Assembly (NCBI RefSeq): GCF_013204795.1
Contig: NZ_JABMKW010000018.1
Location: 558,001 to 622,000 of the forward strand
Direction of reading: 5' to 3'
DNA: 64,000 nt
Origin: Pedobacter panaciterrae
GTDB taxonomy: Bacteria > Bacteroidota > Bacteroidia > Sphingobacteriales > Sphingobacteriaceae
In this document: one piece after another, positions 24,400 through 33,618 of the stretch
Position numbering within the stretch: position 1 is the first letter of the stretch
How the letters are laid out: every line of letters starts with the position of its first letter
Program-made: the position numbers and the translations under genes
The notes under the pieces: model-generated
Told to the model about the DNA's origin: nothing
What the model saw: the letters and a program-made list of their open reading frames with translations, nothing else
Database searches by the model: none

Positions 24400-25623
24400 C
24401 TAAATAATTCTCGGGTAGCAAAGTATGTGCTTTTTCACTGTTTTGTCTAAAGATTCTAAGTTAGATAAATCTGATGCTTTTGCAATATCAATTATGATAT
24501 TGTTTTTTAATAGGATATTAATATTGCTGTTCCCCGCATCATATGCCCTGTTTCTTATTACATCGGTAAAAACAAAATAGGACACTTCATCATCATTAAG
24601 TTTCAAAAATTCCGCGGTGTTCTCCTTAAGCACATCTACTCTGTTCTGATCTGGAGCATCATTTGTAATTTCAACTTTATAAAGATTCCTGTTAGTAAGC
24701 ATTTTGCACAATTGGGCCAATATTCTATCCGGATGGTCTCGCCAAACTTTAATGGAGGCAAAAATGTCCTGATCATCAAGTTGGGCGAACATATTTAAAT
24801 GAATCTCTTCAGAAAAGAAACTTGTCTCCGTAACGTCATTTATTAAAAAATGCTGAAGCGCAGGTGTTGCAAAAAGAGCCTCTCCCTTAACTGCAAGTTC
24901 CTTTGCGCGTTTCAAAATTTTCACCAGCACCATTTCTCCTGCAATAACTGTTTTATGCAAATAAACCTGCCAATACATCAGTCTTCTGGAAATCAAAAAG
25001 TTCTCTATTGAGTAAATTCCCTTTTCTTCAATTACCAGGTTATCGTCCAGCACATTAAACATCTTAATGATGCGGTCAAAACTGATTACACCTTCGCTTA
25101 CTCCGGTAAAAAAGCTATCCCGGTTCAGGTAATCCATTCTGTCAAGATCCAGCTGACCAGAAACAAGTTGAGCCAGAAAATTCTTATGGTATTTGCCTTT
25201 AAAAATATCAATTGCCGGGGTTAATCTTCCGCCAAATTCTGCATTAAGCTTTTCCATAATAAGCATGGAAATATCTTCATGCTTTATTCCGTTAACCAAC
25301 GAATACTCAAGCGCATGCGAAAAAGGCCCATGTCCGATGTCATGTAGTAAGATTGCAATTGTGGCAGCCTCTTCTTCTTCCTTATTAATCTCATGCCCTT
25401 TGCTTCTTAAAATTTCAATAGCCAATCCCATCAGATGCATTGCCCCTAAAGCGTGGTGAAATCGGGTATGTAACGCTCCCGGATACACCAAATGGGTCAT
25501 CCCCAATTGCTTTATATACCTCAACCTTTGAAAATAAGGATGAGAGATGAGATCAAATACTATTTCTGAAGGAATATTTATGAAACCATAAACAGGATCA
25601 TTTATTATTTTCTTTTTGTTCAA
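24400..25623 (-). CDS. HD-domain phosphohydrolase (dGTPase-like)
   Basis: A 407-residue soluble protein. The HD metal site is visible: TRFHHALGAMHLMGLA, then AILLHDIGHGPFSHALE, and later SGQLDLDRMDYLNRDS, the pattern of SAMHD1/dGTPase-type HD proteins. The start is TTG (25623) with AAGGA just upstream; the protein opening NKKKIINDPVYGFI matches the conserved N-terminus of this group. It hydrolyses a phosphoester, perhaps dNTPs; no direct evidence for the substrate. Lies upstream of lpxD with a 119-base gap and a promoter between them. Confidence 0.87.
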   Translation of the reverse strand: MNKKKIINDPVYGFINIPSEIVFDLISHPYFQRLRYIKQLGMTHLVYPGALHTRFHHALGAMHLMGLAIEILRSKGHEINKEEEEAATIAILLHDIGHGPFSHALEYSLVNGIKHEDISMLIMEKLNAEFGGRLTPAIDIFKGKYHKNFLAQLVSGQLDLDRMDYLNRDSFFTGVSEGVISFDRIIKMFNVLDDNLVIEEKGIYSIENFLISRRLMYWQVYLHKTVIAGEMVLVKILKRAKELAVKGEALFATPALQHFLINDVTETSFFSEEIHLNMFAQLDDQDIFASIKVWRDHPDRILAQLCKMLTNRNLYKVEITNDAPDQNRVDVLKENTAEFLKLNDDEVSYFVFTDVIRNRAYDAGNSNINILLKNNIIIDIAKASDLSNLESLDKTVKKHILCYPRII

Positions 25624-25726
25624 TCCTTAAAAATAAATTATACGGTACAAAAATTGCTATTTTTATCCATAGTAAGAAAGACACAGTCTCTTTTTGACAA
25701 ATTAATTCACATTATAAAATACGATA

Positions 25727-27280
25727 ATGCAGGAAACCAAGATTCTATGGGCCGACGATGAGATAAACTTATTAAAACCACATATATTACTGTTAAACGA
25801 AAAAGGATATCATGTTACCACCTACACTAATGGTAACGATGCCCTTGAAGCATTTGGGAAAGAACACTTTGACCTGGTTTTTCTTGATGAAAACATGCCT
25901 GGTATGAGTGGTCTCGAAACCCTTACCGCAATAAAAAACATTAGAAATGATGTTCCGGTTGTACTAATTACCAAAAGCGAAGAAGAAAACCTGATGGAAG
26001 ATGCCATCGGGTCTAAAATAGATGACTACCTTATTAAGCCCGTTAATCCGAAACAGGTTTTATTAACCATAAAGAAAATTATAGACAATAAGCGTCTTGT
26101 AAGCGAAAGAACCTCCATGGCTTACCAACAGGACTTCAGGCGCCTGGGAATGACTTTAAACGATAAGTTAAGCTACGAAGAGTGGGTAGATGTTTATAAA
26201 AAATTAGTCTTCTGGGAACTTGAGCTAGAGAAACTTGATGATCCGCAAATGCACGAGATTCTGACAATGCAAAAGTCAGAAGCAAATATGCAGTTCTCAA
26301 AATTCATTGAAGACCATTACTTAGGCTGGGTTAATGGCAAAGGCAAAGCCCCCTTGCTTTCAAACGAGTTATTAAAGAAAAAAGCATTCCCTTTAATTAA
26401 TAACAATGTTCCTGTCTTCTTTATTCTTATTGATAACTTAAGGTACGATCAATGGCGGATTATTAATCCCCTGATTACTGAACATTTCCGTTTGGACGAG
26501 GAAGATACGTATTCAAGTATCTTACCTACTGCAACCCAATATGCACGTAATTCGATATTCTCTGGGTTAATGCCGCTGGAAATGGAAAAACGCTTTCCTG
26601 GATTATGGCAAAACGATGATGATGAGGGCGGAAAAAACATGCACGAAGGTGCCTTTTTGGCAGATCAGATTAAGCGTAGCCTGCGTAAAGATTGTAAATT
26701 CAGCTACAACAAAATATTAACTTACGACGACGGGAAGGCCCTTAATGAGCAAGTGAACAATTTGCTGCAAAACGAGTTTAATGCTATTGTATATAACTTT
26801 GTCGACATGCTATCGCATGCCAGAACAGACATGCAAATGATTCGTGAGCTGGCCAACGACGATGCCGCCTACCGTTCACTAACCCTCTCATGGTTTGAGC
26901 ATTCTCCTTTAATGGATCTTTTGAAAAAAATCTCTCAGAAGAATGTTAAGCTGATTATCACGACAGACCATGGAACAATAAGGGTAAAACATCCAAGCAA
27001 AGTTATTGGCGATAGAAATACCAATACAAATCTTCGCTACAAGCAAGGGCGTAACCTTAATTTTAATGCAAAAGAGGTTTTTCTTATTAAAAATCCTCAC
27101 GAGGCCCAATTGCCAAAAATTAATATTAGCTCTAATTATATCTTTGCAAAAGAAGACCGTTATTTTGTTTACCAGAACAACTATAACCAATTCGTAAATT
27201 ACTACAATGAAACCTTCCAGCATGGGGGTATTTCATTAGAAGAGATGATTATACCAATTGCCACATACAGTTCAAGATAA
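25727..27280 (+). CDS. porX: PorX-type response regulator with alkaline phosphatase (PglZ) domain
   Basis: A 517-residue protein. Residues 1-120 are a receiver domain with phosphoacceptor D54 in LVFLDENMPGMSG and the conserved Lys in YLIKPVNP. A helical linker follows, then an alkaline-phosphatase-superfamily domain (about 205-517) with metal-site parts FFILIDNLRYDQW, SSILPTATQYARNSIFSG (likely nucleophile Thr) and TTDHGTIRVKHPS. There is no DNA-binding domain. In Porphyromonas gingivalis, PorX works with kinase PorY to control the type IX secretion system, and its phosphatase-like domain has been linked to oligonucleotide hydrolysis. The kinase is not in this window. tsaE follows after 2 bases. 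Confidence 0.92.
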   Translation: MQETKILWADDEINLLKPHILLLNEKGYHVTTYTNGNDALEAFGKEHFDLVFLDENMPGMSGLETLTAIKNIRNDVPVVLITKSEEENLMEDAIGSKIDDYLIKPVNPKQVLLTIKKIIDNKRLVSERTSMAYQQDFRRLGMTLNDKLSYEEWVDVYKKLVFWELELEKLDDPQMHEILTMQKSEANMQFSKFIEDHYLGWVNGKGKAPLLSNELLKKKAFPLINNNVPVFFILIDNLRYDQWRIINPLITEHFRLDEEDTYSSILPTATQYARNSIFSGLMPLEMEKRFPGLWQNDDDEGGKNMHEGAFLADQIKRSLRKDCKFSYNKILTYDDGKALNEQVNNLLQNEFNAIVYNFVDMLSHARTDMQMIRELANDDAAYRSLTLSWFEHSPLMDLLKKISQKNVKLIITTDHGTIRVKHPSKVIGDRNTNTNLRYKQGRNLNFNAKEVFLIKNPHEAQLPKINISSNYIFAKEDRYFVYQNNYNQFVNYYNETFQHGGISLEEMIIPIATYSSR

Positions 27281-27282
27281 TA

Positions 27283-27699
27283 ATGAATATTAATGTAAAC
27301 AGCTTATCTGATTTAGATCAAGCCGCTATTGCCCTGTTAGATTTTGCCGGAACTGAAAAAATATTTGTTTTTGAAGGAGACATGGGGGCTGGAAAAACAA
27401 CTTTTATTAAAGTCATAGCAAAAGCGCTTGGCGTAAAAGAACTGGTTTCAAGTCCAACCTTTTCCATTGTAAACGAATACGAGGGAAAAGGCAACATCTT
27501 TTATCATTTTGATTTCTATCGTATTAAAAACCTCCAGGAGGCATACGATATTGGCTACGAAGAGTATTTTTTTTCAGGAAACACCTGCTTTATCGAATGG
27601 CCCGAAAAAGTTGAAGAGCTTTTACCGGAGCACTATATTAAAGTTGAGATCAAAATGTTAAGTGAAAACGAGAGGGTCCTGTCCATCAATAAAATATAA
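27283..27699 (+). CDS. tsaE: tRNA t6A biosynthesis ATPase TsaE
   Basis: A 138-residue P-loop protein with EGDMGAGKTTF (Walker A, 31-41) and SSPTFSIVNEY, both diagnostic. It works with TsaB and TsaD to form the threonylcarbamoyl modification at A37 of ANN-reading tRNAs. It starts two bases after porX and so is co-translated with it. Confidence 0.94.
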   Translation: MNINVNSLSDLDQAAIALLDFAGTEKIFVFEGDMGAGKTTFIKVIAKALGVKELVSSPTFSIVNEYEGKGNIFYHFDFYRIKNLQEAYDIGYEEYFFSGNTCFIEWPEKVEELLPEHYIKVEIKMLSENERVLSINKI

Positions 27700-27764
27700 A
27701 ATGGCAAACCCTGATTTTTAGGTTATTTTTCTTAATTTCAAGCTAAAATATCACATAAACAAAT

Positions 27765-28991
27765 ATGGCTACAGGATTACGCGAAGGTATGGCCTCCATT
27801 GCTCAAAAAGGGCTTTTACAACCCAAAGAGACAATGTCAGAAACCAGTCAGAAAAGCAATAGTTTGTATATTGGCATTCCAAAAGAAATCTCTTTCCAGG
27901 AAAACCGAATTGCACTGACTCCTTTATCGGTTGCCCTCTTGGTTAACAATGGGCATAAAGTTATAATTGAAACCGGCGCTGGCGTTGGTTCAAATTTTTC
28001 AGATAACGACTATAGCGAACAGGGTGCGATTATCTCTTTTAATAAAAAGGATGTATTTAATGCTGATATCCTGGTTAAAATAGCCCCGCCAACTTTAGAA
28101 GAGGTTGCCCTCATGCATAAAGGACAGACTTTAATATCGGCGCTTCAAATGGGCGGACTAAAAGAAACCTATCTAAAAGCGCTTCTTAATAAGAAAATCA
28201 ATGCCATTTGCTTTGAAAACCTTAGAGATGAAGGAAATATTCTAAGCGTAGTACGTGCAATGAGTGAAATTGTTGGAGCAACCTCTATTTTCATCGCTGC
28301 AGAATATCTCAGCAATGTAACAGGAGGAAAAGGACTGATGCTTGGGGGCTTTACAGGCGTTCCGCCAACCGAGATTGTAATTCTTGGCGCAGGAACCGTT
28401 GGAGAATATGCCGCGCGTACAGCCCTTGCGCTAGGCGCGGAGGTAAAAGTATTCGACAGTTCTATTTATCGCTTAAGACGCCTTCAAAATAACCTGGGAA
28501 GCCGGGTATTCACCTCTGTAATGCAACCTATAGTCCTTGGTAAAGCAATTACTACCTGCGATGTTGTTATTGGCGCCATCAGAGCAACTCACGGAAGAAG
28601 CCCCTGCATTGTAATGGAAGAAACCGTAACCCGAATGAAACCCAATTCGGTTGTAATCGATGTAAGCATAGACCAGGGTGGTTGTTTCGAAACCTCAGAA
28701 GTCACCAATCATAAGGACCCCGTGTTTAGGAAACATGATGTAATCCATTATTGCGTTCCTAATATCGCTTCTCGGGTGCCTCGCACGGCGTCATATGCCC
28801 TCACAAATATATTTACACCAATTCTTGTAGATATAGGTGATATGGGCGGATTAATGAATGTGGTTTGGAGCAAGCCCGGTATCAGAGAAGCGCTATACAT
28901 TTATCAGGGGCATTTAACGAACAAAGACCTTGCTAACATGTATAACCTTCCATACAAGGACATTGAACTGCTTGTGGTCTCAAATCAATAG
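27765..28991 (+). CDS. ald: Alanine dehydrogenase
   Basis: A 408-residue NAD-dependent enzyme of the AlaDH/PNT family. Visible parts: IPKEISFQENRIALTP (substrate side), then the nucleotide-binding GAGTVGEYAART and, late, VWSKPGIREALYIYQGHLT. An N-terminal extension of about 35 residues precedes the usual start (YIGIPKE), typical for Bacteroidota copies. The reaction interconverts alanine and pyruvate plus ammonia. Pyridine nucleotide transhydrogenase alpha subunit is the main alternative, but no beta partner is encoded here. It follows tsaE by 65 bases and could be part of the same unit. Confidence 0.88.
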   Translation: MATGLREGMASIAQKGLLQPKETMSETSQKSNSLYIGIPKEISFQENRIALTPLSVALLVNNGHKVIIETGAGVGSNFSDNDYSEQGAIISFNKKDVFNADILVKIAPPTLEEVALMHKGQTLISALQMGGLKETYLKALLNKKINAICFENLRDEGNILSVVRAMSEIVGATSIFIAAEYLSNVTGGKGLMLGGFTGVPPTEIVILGAGTVGEYAARTALALGAEVKVFDSSIYRLRRLQNNLGSRVFTSVMQPIVLGKAITTCDVVIGAIRATHGRSPCIVMEETVTRMKPNSVVIDVSIDQGGCFETSEVTNHKDPVFRKHDVIHYCVPNIASRVPRTASYALTNIFTPILVDIGDMGGLMNVVWSKPGIREALYIYQGHLTNKDLANMYNLPYKDIELLVVSNQ

Positions 28992-28999
28992 CTCCTGGC

Positions 29000-29686
29000 A
29001 TGAGGAAATACCTGTACCTGCTACTGCTTTTCATTTTTCCGTTATGCACAAAAGCGCAAAAACTTAAGGCCAACCCTTACGGTTTACAAGTCGTCAATTC
29101 ATATGAAGATTACCACTCATCCTATGCTAAAGACCCAAAGAATAAATTAATAGAAATCCAAAAAGCAATTCCGAACATTAAGCTCGATATCAGGTACGCC
29201 ACCAAAAACAACTTCATGAATCAGGTGATGTACAAAGAGGCCCGGGCTTTTGCAAGGAAGCCTGTTGTTGAACAGCTAAAAAAGATACAATTTGCCCTTA
29301 ACAAAAAAGGCTACGGCTTAAAAATCTTCGATGCGTATCGGCCATATACCATTACACTTGCTTTCTACCAAAAAGCTAAAGACAAAAATTTTGTCGCTAA
29401 CCCTAAAAAAGGATCTAAACACAACCGGGGCTGTGCCATAGACCTAACACTTATCGATTTAAAAACGGGAAAAGAACTTCAAATGCCGACACCGTACGAC
29501 AGTTTTGCGGCCCAAGCCTCACCATCTTACTCAAACCTGCCAGCACCAGTAATAAAAAACAGAACATTACTGATAACAACAATGCAAGCCTATGGATTCC
29601 GTGTAATAACAAATGAATGGTGGCATTTTGATTTCGTTGGATGGAAAAAATATCCCCTCATGGATATTCCATTTGAAAAGCTATAA
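29000..29686 (+). CDS. D-alanyl-D-alanine dipeptidase (M15D, VanX-like)
   Basis: A 228-residue secreted zinc peptidase with a signal peptide (MRKYLYLLLLFIFPLCTKAQ). The M15 metal and catalytic motifs are SKHNRGCAIDLTLID (His and Asp ligands) and EWWHFDF (catalytic Glu and His). Related enzymes cut D-Ala-D-Ala; in this setting, peptidoglycan recycling is likelier than vancomycin resistance, since no vanHA genes are near. It starts 8 bases after ald, which handles alanine, a plausible link. It converges on the DD-peptidase gene with a single base between stops. Confidence 0.88.
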   Translation: MRKYLYLLLLFIFPLCTKAQKLKANPYGLQVVNSYEDYHSSYAKDPKNKLIEIQKAIPNIKLDIRYATKNNFMNQVMYKEARAFARKPVVEQLKKIQFALNKKGYGLKIFDAYRPYTITLAFYQKAKDKNFVANPKKGSKHNRGCAIDLTLIDLKTGKELQMPTPYDSFAAQASPSYSNLPAPVIKNRTLLITTMQAYGFRVITNEWWHFDFVGWKKYPLMDIPFEKL

Positions 29687-29687
29687 C

Positions 29688-31019
29688 CTAAAAGTTTTCG
29701 TGCACGTAGGTTATAATTTTGCCCATCTCATTTCTCACTCCGGTTGTAGACGAAACAAAATTATTATTCATAAAGGAGAACAGATATATCTTGTTTTTTT
29801 TGGTCACAACATAACCGCTCTGACAGTGAACATTCGATAGCGTTCCTGTTTTGCCAAAAACAAAGGGATCATTGGTTTTAGGATAGGCATTTTTTAAGGT
29901 TCCGCTCTTCCCTCCGGCCGGGAGCATCGCAAATAATCTCTTTTGATCATTCACCTCTTTGTAAATAAGCTCCAGAAGCTTAATAATATCCCTTGGGGTG
30001 AATAAATTATACCTTGACAAGCCAGAACCATCAATCCATACGGGTTTATCCTGTAGCTCCTTTAAATAGGTTTTTTCGATGTGCTGTATTGCCGCCTCTG
30101 CACTCAAATGCTCGCCAATCTGATTTGAATATACCAGGAGCAACTGTTCGGCAATAAAATTGTCACTTGGAACCAGCATCTCTTTAAAAACAGAATCCGA
30201 TTTTAAAGAATACAACGTTGATGCATTAGCGGGCATATTCATGTTAACTAATTCAACCTTTTTTCCAAGCGTATCCGACAATAATGCTAATGTTGTTTGC
30301 AAACTGACTTTATATGGCACGGCCTGCTTATATCCCAAAGGCACAGCTACTGAGGGATAATTAAATCTATTTTCATTGAAATCCCTCTTTACAAGAAAAG
30401 AAGTATCTTTTATTGAAGAATCCTGACCTACACAATCAGCAAACAAGGTAGGCGAAACCTTCAATTTACCCTTCTCTTCATTAATTTCAACCAGGTTCCC
30501 CATAATCGGGAACTCATTGATCTCTGCCTGATAATAATCATTGTAATCATCCCATTGCCAACCCTTTCCATAAAAATCCCCCTTGTATCTTCCATGCGCA
30601 AAAAAGAGTTTCTTTTTTGTAGCTCTTAGAAAATCGAAAGCTTTCGTTCCTTTTAACTGGATTTGTAAAAAAGAAGGATCTCCTGTCCCCCAAAATATAA
30701 GGGAATCACCACGCTCAATATACCGCAAGGCTGGAATTGAATCAGGGGTCATTTTTAGTCCCCCATAAAAAGTAAATAATTTAGTGTTTGATGCCGGAGT
30801 AAAATATTTATCAGCGTTATTTTCAAAGACCATTTTATCCGCAGACATATCGTATAAAGCAAACCCAACATAGTGTTTTTTTAGCCCCTCAGACTGTTTA
30901 AAAAGGCTATTCACCTTTCTGGCCATACGACGGTCAATGGAGCACCCACTTAAAAAAAAGCCCCCACAGACAACCAATAAAAGAAATAAGCTTTTAATTT
31001 TAAATTCAGATCTACACAT
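29688..31019 (-). CDS. dacB: PBP4-type D-Ala-D-Ala carboxypeptidase/endopeptidase, lipoprotein
   Basis: A 443-residue S13-family enzyme. A lipobox (LSGC, C26) predicts anchoring by lipid. Active-site motifs: SNTK at 77-80 (nucleophile S77), SGLSRYN (the SxN region), and GKTGTLS. It trims or opens peptidoglycan cross-links in the periplasm. It is shorter than E. coli DacB (477) and the extra domain between the first two motifs is present. The gene is divergent from the aspartic protease gene with only 29 bases between start codons. Confidence 0.92.
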   Translation of the reverse strand: MCRSEFKIKSLFLLLVVCGGFFLSGCSIDRRMARKVNSLFKQSEGLKKHYVGFALYDMSADKMVFENNADKYFTPASNTKLFTFYGGLKMTPDSIPALRYIERGDSLIFWGTGDPSFLQIQLKGTKAFDFLRATKKKLFFAHGRYKGDFYGKGWQWDDYNDYYQAEINEFPIMGNLVEINEEKGKLKVSPTLFADCVGQDSSIKDTSFLVKRDFNENRFNYPSVAVPLGYKQAVPYKVSLQTTLALLSDTLGKKVELVNMNMPANASTLYSLKSDSVFKEMLVPSDNFIAEQLLLVYSNQIGEHLSAEAAIQHIEKTYLKELQDKPVWIDGSGLSRYNLFTPRDIIKLLELIYKEVNDQKRLFAMLPAGGKSGTLKNAYPKTNDPFVFGKTGTLSNVHCQSGYVVTKKNKIYLFSFMNNNFVSSTTGVRNEMGKIITYVHENF

Positions 31020-31027
31020 ACTGACTA

Positions 31028-31044
31028 CTAATTTATTAAATTAG
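31028..31044. promoter_or_regulatory. Palindrome in the 29-bp gap between dacB and the protease gene
   Basis: CTAATTTA-T-TAAATTAG: 8-bp arms around one base, placed between two divergent start codons. It may be a shared operator. AT-rich palindromes are easily made by chance, so support is modest. Confidence 0.35.
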
Positions 31045-31048
31045 TTCA

Positions 31049-32302
31049 ATGAATTCGCTTATGCGTGCCGTTAATTTCTTTTTCTTAAAAGTTATTCTGA
31101 TTTCCATAATAATTGGAATTTGCTCGGCATATGCCCTAAAAGCCCAGCAATTTAGTTTTCATGGTTCTCGTACAAAAGGCGCTGTCAATTTTACCCTTAT
31201 CCGGAATTTAATTATTATTCCCTTGTACATTAACAACAAAGGCCCGTATAACTTCATTCTTGATACCGGTGTAGGACCATTGGTGATCACAGATACTACA
31301 ATTGTTAAAGATTTAAACCTCAAAGATCTTCGGCCTATTAAAATAACCGGTCTCGGTAAAGGAATAGAAATCGACGCTTTTCTTTCCAATGAGCTCTCAG
31401 CCAAAGTAGGCAAAGCAAGTATTGATTACATCCCTACGGCAATATTAAAAACAGATATTTTAGGTCTTTCAAATTTTATGGGCATCAGAATTTATGGCCT
31501 TTTGGGTTACTATTTCTTCAATAGCTTTACAGTCGAAATTAATTACTCTTCTAAAAGAGTAATCTTTAGCTTGCCGGGAACTAAAAAGAAAATAAAAGGA
31601 GATATTGTTCCATTGCAAATCATCAATAACAAGCCCTATATCAACGTAGAGCTAGACACCAAAGAATTGGGTATAATAAACGCAAAAGTTGTTGTTGATA
31701 ATGGTGCCAGTCATGCCATTTCACTTGAAACCTTAAACGAAAAACCTTTCCCTGTCCCTGCAAATTCAATTCCTGCAAATCTCGGAATTGGTTTAAGTGG
31801 TCCAATTAGCGGAAATGTTGGGCGTGTGCCCAAAATAAGGATAGGAAACTTCGTGTTAAAGGATGTCATTTCTTCCTATCCTATTTATGATGATGTAGCG
31901 GCAAAAACGTTTATTTTAAATCGAAATGGGAATCTGGGAGCCGACATATTAAGTCGGTTCAATGTTACTTTTGATTATGCAAATGAAATCATGTACCTCA
32001 AACAGAATCAATCCTTCAAGCGGCCGTTTGAACACGATATGTCGGGTATCGAAGTCTATGTAGAAGAAGACCCAAACAAGCGATATTTCATCAGCAGAAT
32101 TGAACCCAATTCTCCGGCCCAGTTGGCAGGAATACATGAAGGAGATGAGATTATATCCATCAATTTTTCTAGCGCCAAAACCCTAAACCTTAATGACATT
32201 ACCAAAACATTACGCTCGGGAGATGGCAGGGGCATTTTCCTTTCCATAAACAGAAATGGAGAGCTCCTTATCAAACTTATAAAATTGAAGAAACGGATAT
32301 AA
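31049..32302 (+). CDS. Secreted two-lobed aspartic protease with C-terminal PDZ domain
   Basis: A 417-residue protein with a signal peptide or anchor (about 10-32, ending ALKAQ). Two retropepsin-like lobes follow, each with its own catalytic Asp: FILDTGVGPLVIT (D72) and VVVDNGASHAISL (D217). The second motif is DNG instead of the usual DTG/DSG. Residues about 345-415 form a PDZ domain (ISRIEPNSPAQLAGIHEGDEI). Thus one chain carries what retroviral-type enzymes form by dimerising. Related proteins are widespread in Bacteroidota but the substrates are not known to me. A second ATG at 31061 is an alternative start. An orphan lipoprotein gene follows by 18 bases. Confidence 0.85.
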   Translation: MNSLMRAVNFFFLKVILISIIIGICSAYALKAQQFSFHGSRTKGAVNFTLIRNLIIIPLYINNKGPYNFILDTGVGPLVITDTTIVKDLNLKDLRPIKITGLGKGIEIDAFLSNELSAKVGKASIDYIPTAILKTDILGLSNFMGIRIYGLLGYYFFNSFTVEINYSSKRVIFSLPGTKKKIKGDIVPLQIINNKPYINVELDTKELGIINAKVVVDNGASHAISLETLNEKPFPVPANSIPANLGIGLSGPISGNVGRVPKIRIGNFVLKDVISSYPIYDDVAAKTFILNRNGNLGADILSRFNVTFDYANEIMYLKQNQSFKRPFEHDMSGIEVYVEEDPNKRYFISRIEPNSPAQLAGIHEGDEIISINFSSAKTLNLNDITKTLRSGDGRGIFLSINRNGELLIKLIKLKKRI

Positions 32303-32320
32303 ATATTTATTTTTACAAAT

Positions 32321-33262
32321 ATGACGAAGATACCCCGTTTTAAATTATTATTCAGCTTAATCTTACTCACTACATCTTATGCCTGCAACAGCCCTAAAGA
32401 GGAGAAAAAAGTCGTAAAAAAACTTTCATTTGATTCAATCATTGGAATTAGATATCAGGAAGTAAAGCGTAGATTTAGCAACGGCCTTTCTTTCAATGAA
32501 ATGGGATTCCAGCAGGAACCATCGTGGATCATTCAGTTTAAATCAAACGATACAGTGATGGCTTATAGTCCTCAAAAGAAAAAGATGCAGCCCTTTTTTC
32601 TCATGTTTGATCATGGCGATGTATATAATTTTGCAAATGAATACTTCCGGATAAAAAAAGTAAACAAAGATAGCCTTGTGTTTCAAAGGCTTCATCTTCA
32701 AAAAAAGGAAATCTCGAAAGACATCAGATCTGATGTTAACATAACTTACTATTCCGATAATTATATAAAAAATGTATTAAAAACAACTGCAGAGGAGCTG
32801 CAAAAGCCCTCCAAAGCCGATACACTTTATGTTCAATGGCTCTCTGCAAAATCAAATCGCAACCCGAAAAATTTAGATAGTGCGTTCGCGGGCCGGCAGC
32901 CGGTGGAGTTTACCCCGGTAAGCAAGCTAATTAAAGTAAAAAAAATCACAACCGTTGACCCCTTTATGGGCAGAACACAATCCTACGATTATTTATTCCC
33001 GGAATATCGTATCGACATTGATAAGGCTTACAAGGACTTTGCATACGCATTTAATGTGCTTGTAAATGCTAATGGCAAGATGTATTTAACTTCATTTGGA
33101 AACGTTTTGCCAGAACACAAAGAGGCAAGAAAGAAGTCATTAGAAGCAATTATCAATGTCTATCTTCAAAATCTACTGAGGGTTACACCGGGAAAAACAC
33201 TTGGAATACCCCACTCTAGCGAAATTAAATTGGTTGTTCAGGGCAAAAAAGACAATAAATGA
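32321..33262 (+). CDS. Lipoprotein of unknown function
   Basis: A 313-residue protein with a lipoprotein-like signal (hydrophobic 9-20, Cys22 in TTSYACNS). The mature part is rich in Lys and Ser, with no recognised domain; the last third (YDYLFPEYRIDIDKAYKDF, then SLEAIINVYLQNLLRVTPG) looks compact and folded. It lies 18 bases after the aspartic protease-PDZ gene on the same strand and is probably in one operon with it, which suggests a shared role at the envelope. I do not recognise a family. Confidence 0.75.
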   Translation: MTKIPRFKLLFSLILLTTSYACNSPKEEKKVVKKLSFDSIIGIRYQEVKRRFSNGLSFNEMGFQQEPSWIIQFKSNDTVMAYSPQKKKMQPFFLMFDHGDVYNFANEYFRIKKVNKDSLVFQRLHLQKKEISKDIRSDVNITYYSDNYIKNVLKTTAEELQKPSKADTLYVQWLSAKSNRNPKNLDSAFAGRQPVEFTPVSKLIKVKKITTVDPFMGRTQSYDYLFPEYRIDIDKAYKDFAYAFNVLVNANGKMYLTSFGNVLPEHKEARKKSLEAIINVYLQNLLRVTPGKTLGIPHSSEIKLVVQGKKDNK

Positions 33263-33360
33263 TGCTTTTCGCATTTTATATTAATCAAAATATAAAGCAC
33301 TTGCATTTTAATAAAAAAATAATATGTACATTGCACACTTAATTTTTAATAAATAATACA

Positions 33361-33552
33361 ATGCAAGAAGGAACAGTAAAATTTTTTAATGTAACTAAAG
33401 GTTTCGGATTCATCATTCCAGCAAACGGAGATAGCGAAATTTTTGTACATTCAACAGGCCTTATCGATGAAATTCGTGAAAACGACAAAGTTGAATACGA
33501 TGTTGAAAGCGGTAAAAAAGGGTTGAATGCGATTAATGTTAAAGTAATCTAG
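33361..33552 (+). CDS. Cold-shock domain protein
   Basis: A 63-residue OB-fold RNA/DNA chaperone. The RNP motifs are visible: GTVKFFNVTKGFGFI (RNP1) and EIFVHSTGL (RNP2). It is slightly shorter than E. coli CspA (70). It has a 98-base leader with a TTG and a TACATTG sequence upstream (33327), a possible promoter, and a strong terminator behind, so it is a single-gene unit. Confidence 0.94.
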   Translation: MQEGTVKFFNVTKGFGFIIPANGDSEIFVHSTGLIDEIRENDKVEYDVESGKKGLNAINVKVI

Positions 33553-33575
33553 ATTATTAAAAACATAAATTGTAC

Positions 33576-33606
33576 AGCATCGCAGATAACCTGCGATGCT
33601 TTTTTG
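33576..33606 (+). terminator. Terminator of the cold-shock gene
   Basis: AGCATCGCAG / CTGCGATGCT, 10-bp stem with a 5-base loop, followed by TTTTTTG. Confidence 0.92.
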
Positions 33607-33618
33607 TTTTATAGCCTT

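Noticed and set aside
29000..29686. Vancomycin resistance cluster suggested by the VanX-like dipeptidase
   Set aside because: No vanH, vanA-type ligase or vanRS genes are adjacent; a peptidoglycan recycling role fits better.
33275..33296. AT-rich hairpin before the cold-shock gene as an RNA thermometer
   Set aside because: The 8-bp A/T stem is upstream of the likely transcription start and is expected often in such DNA.
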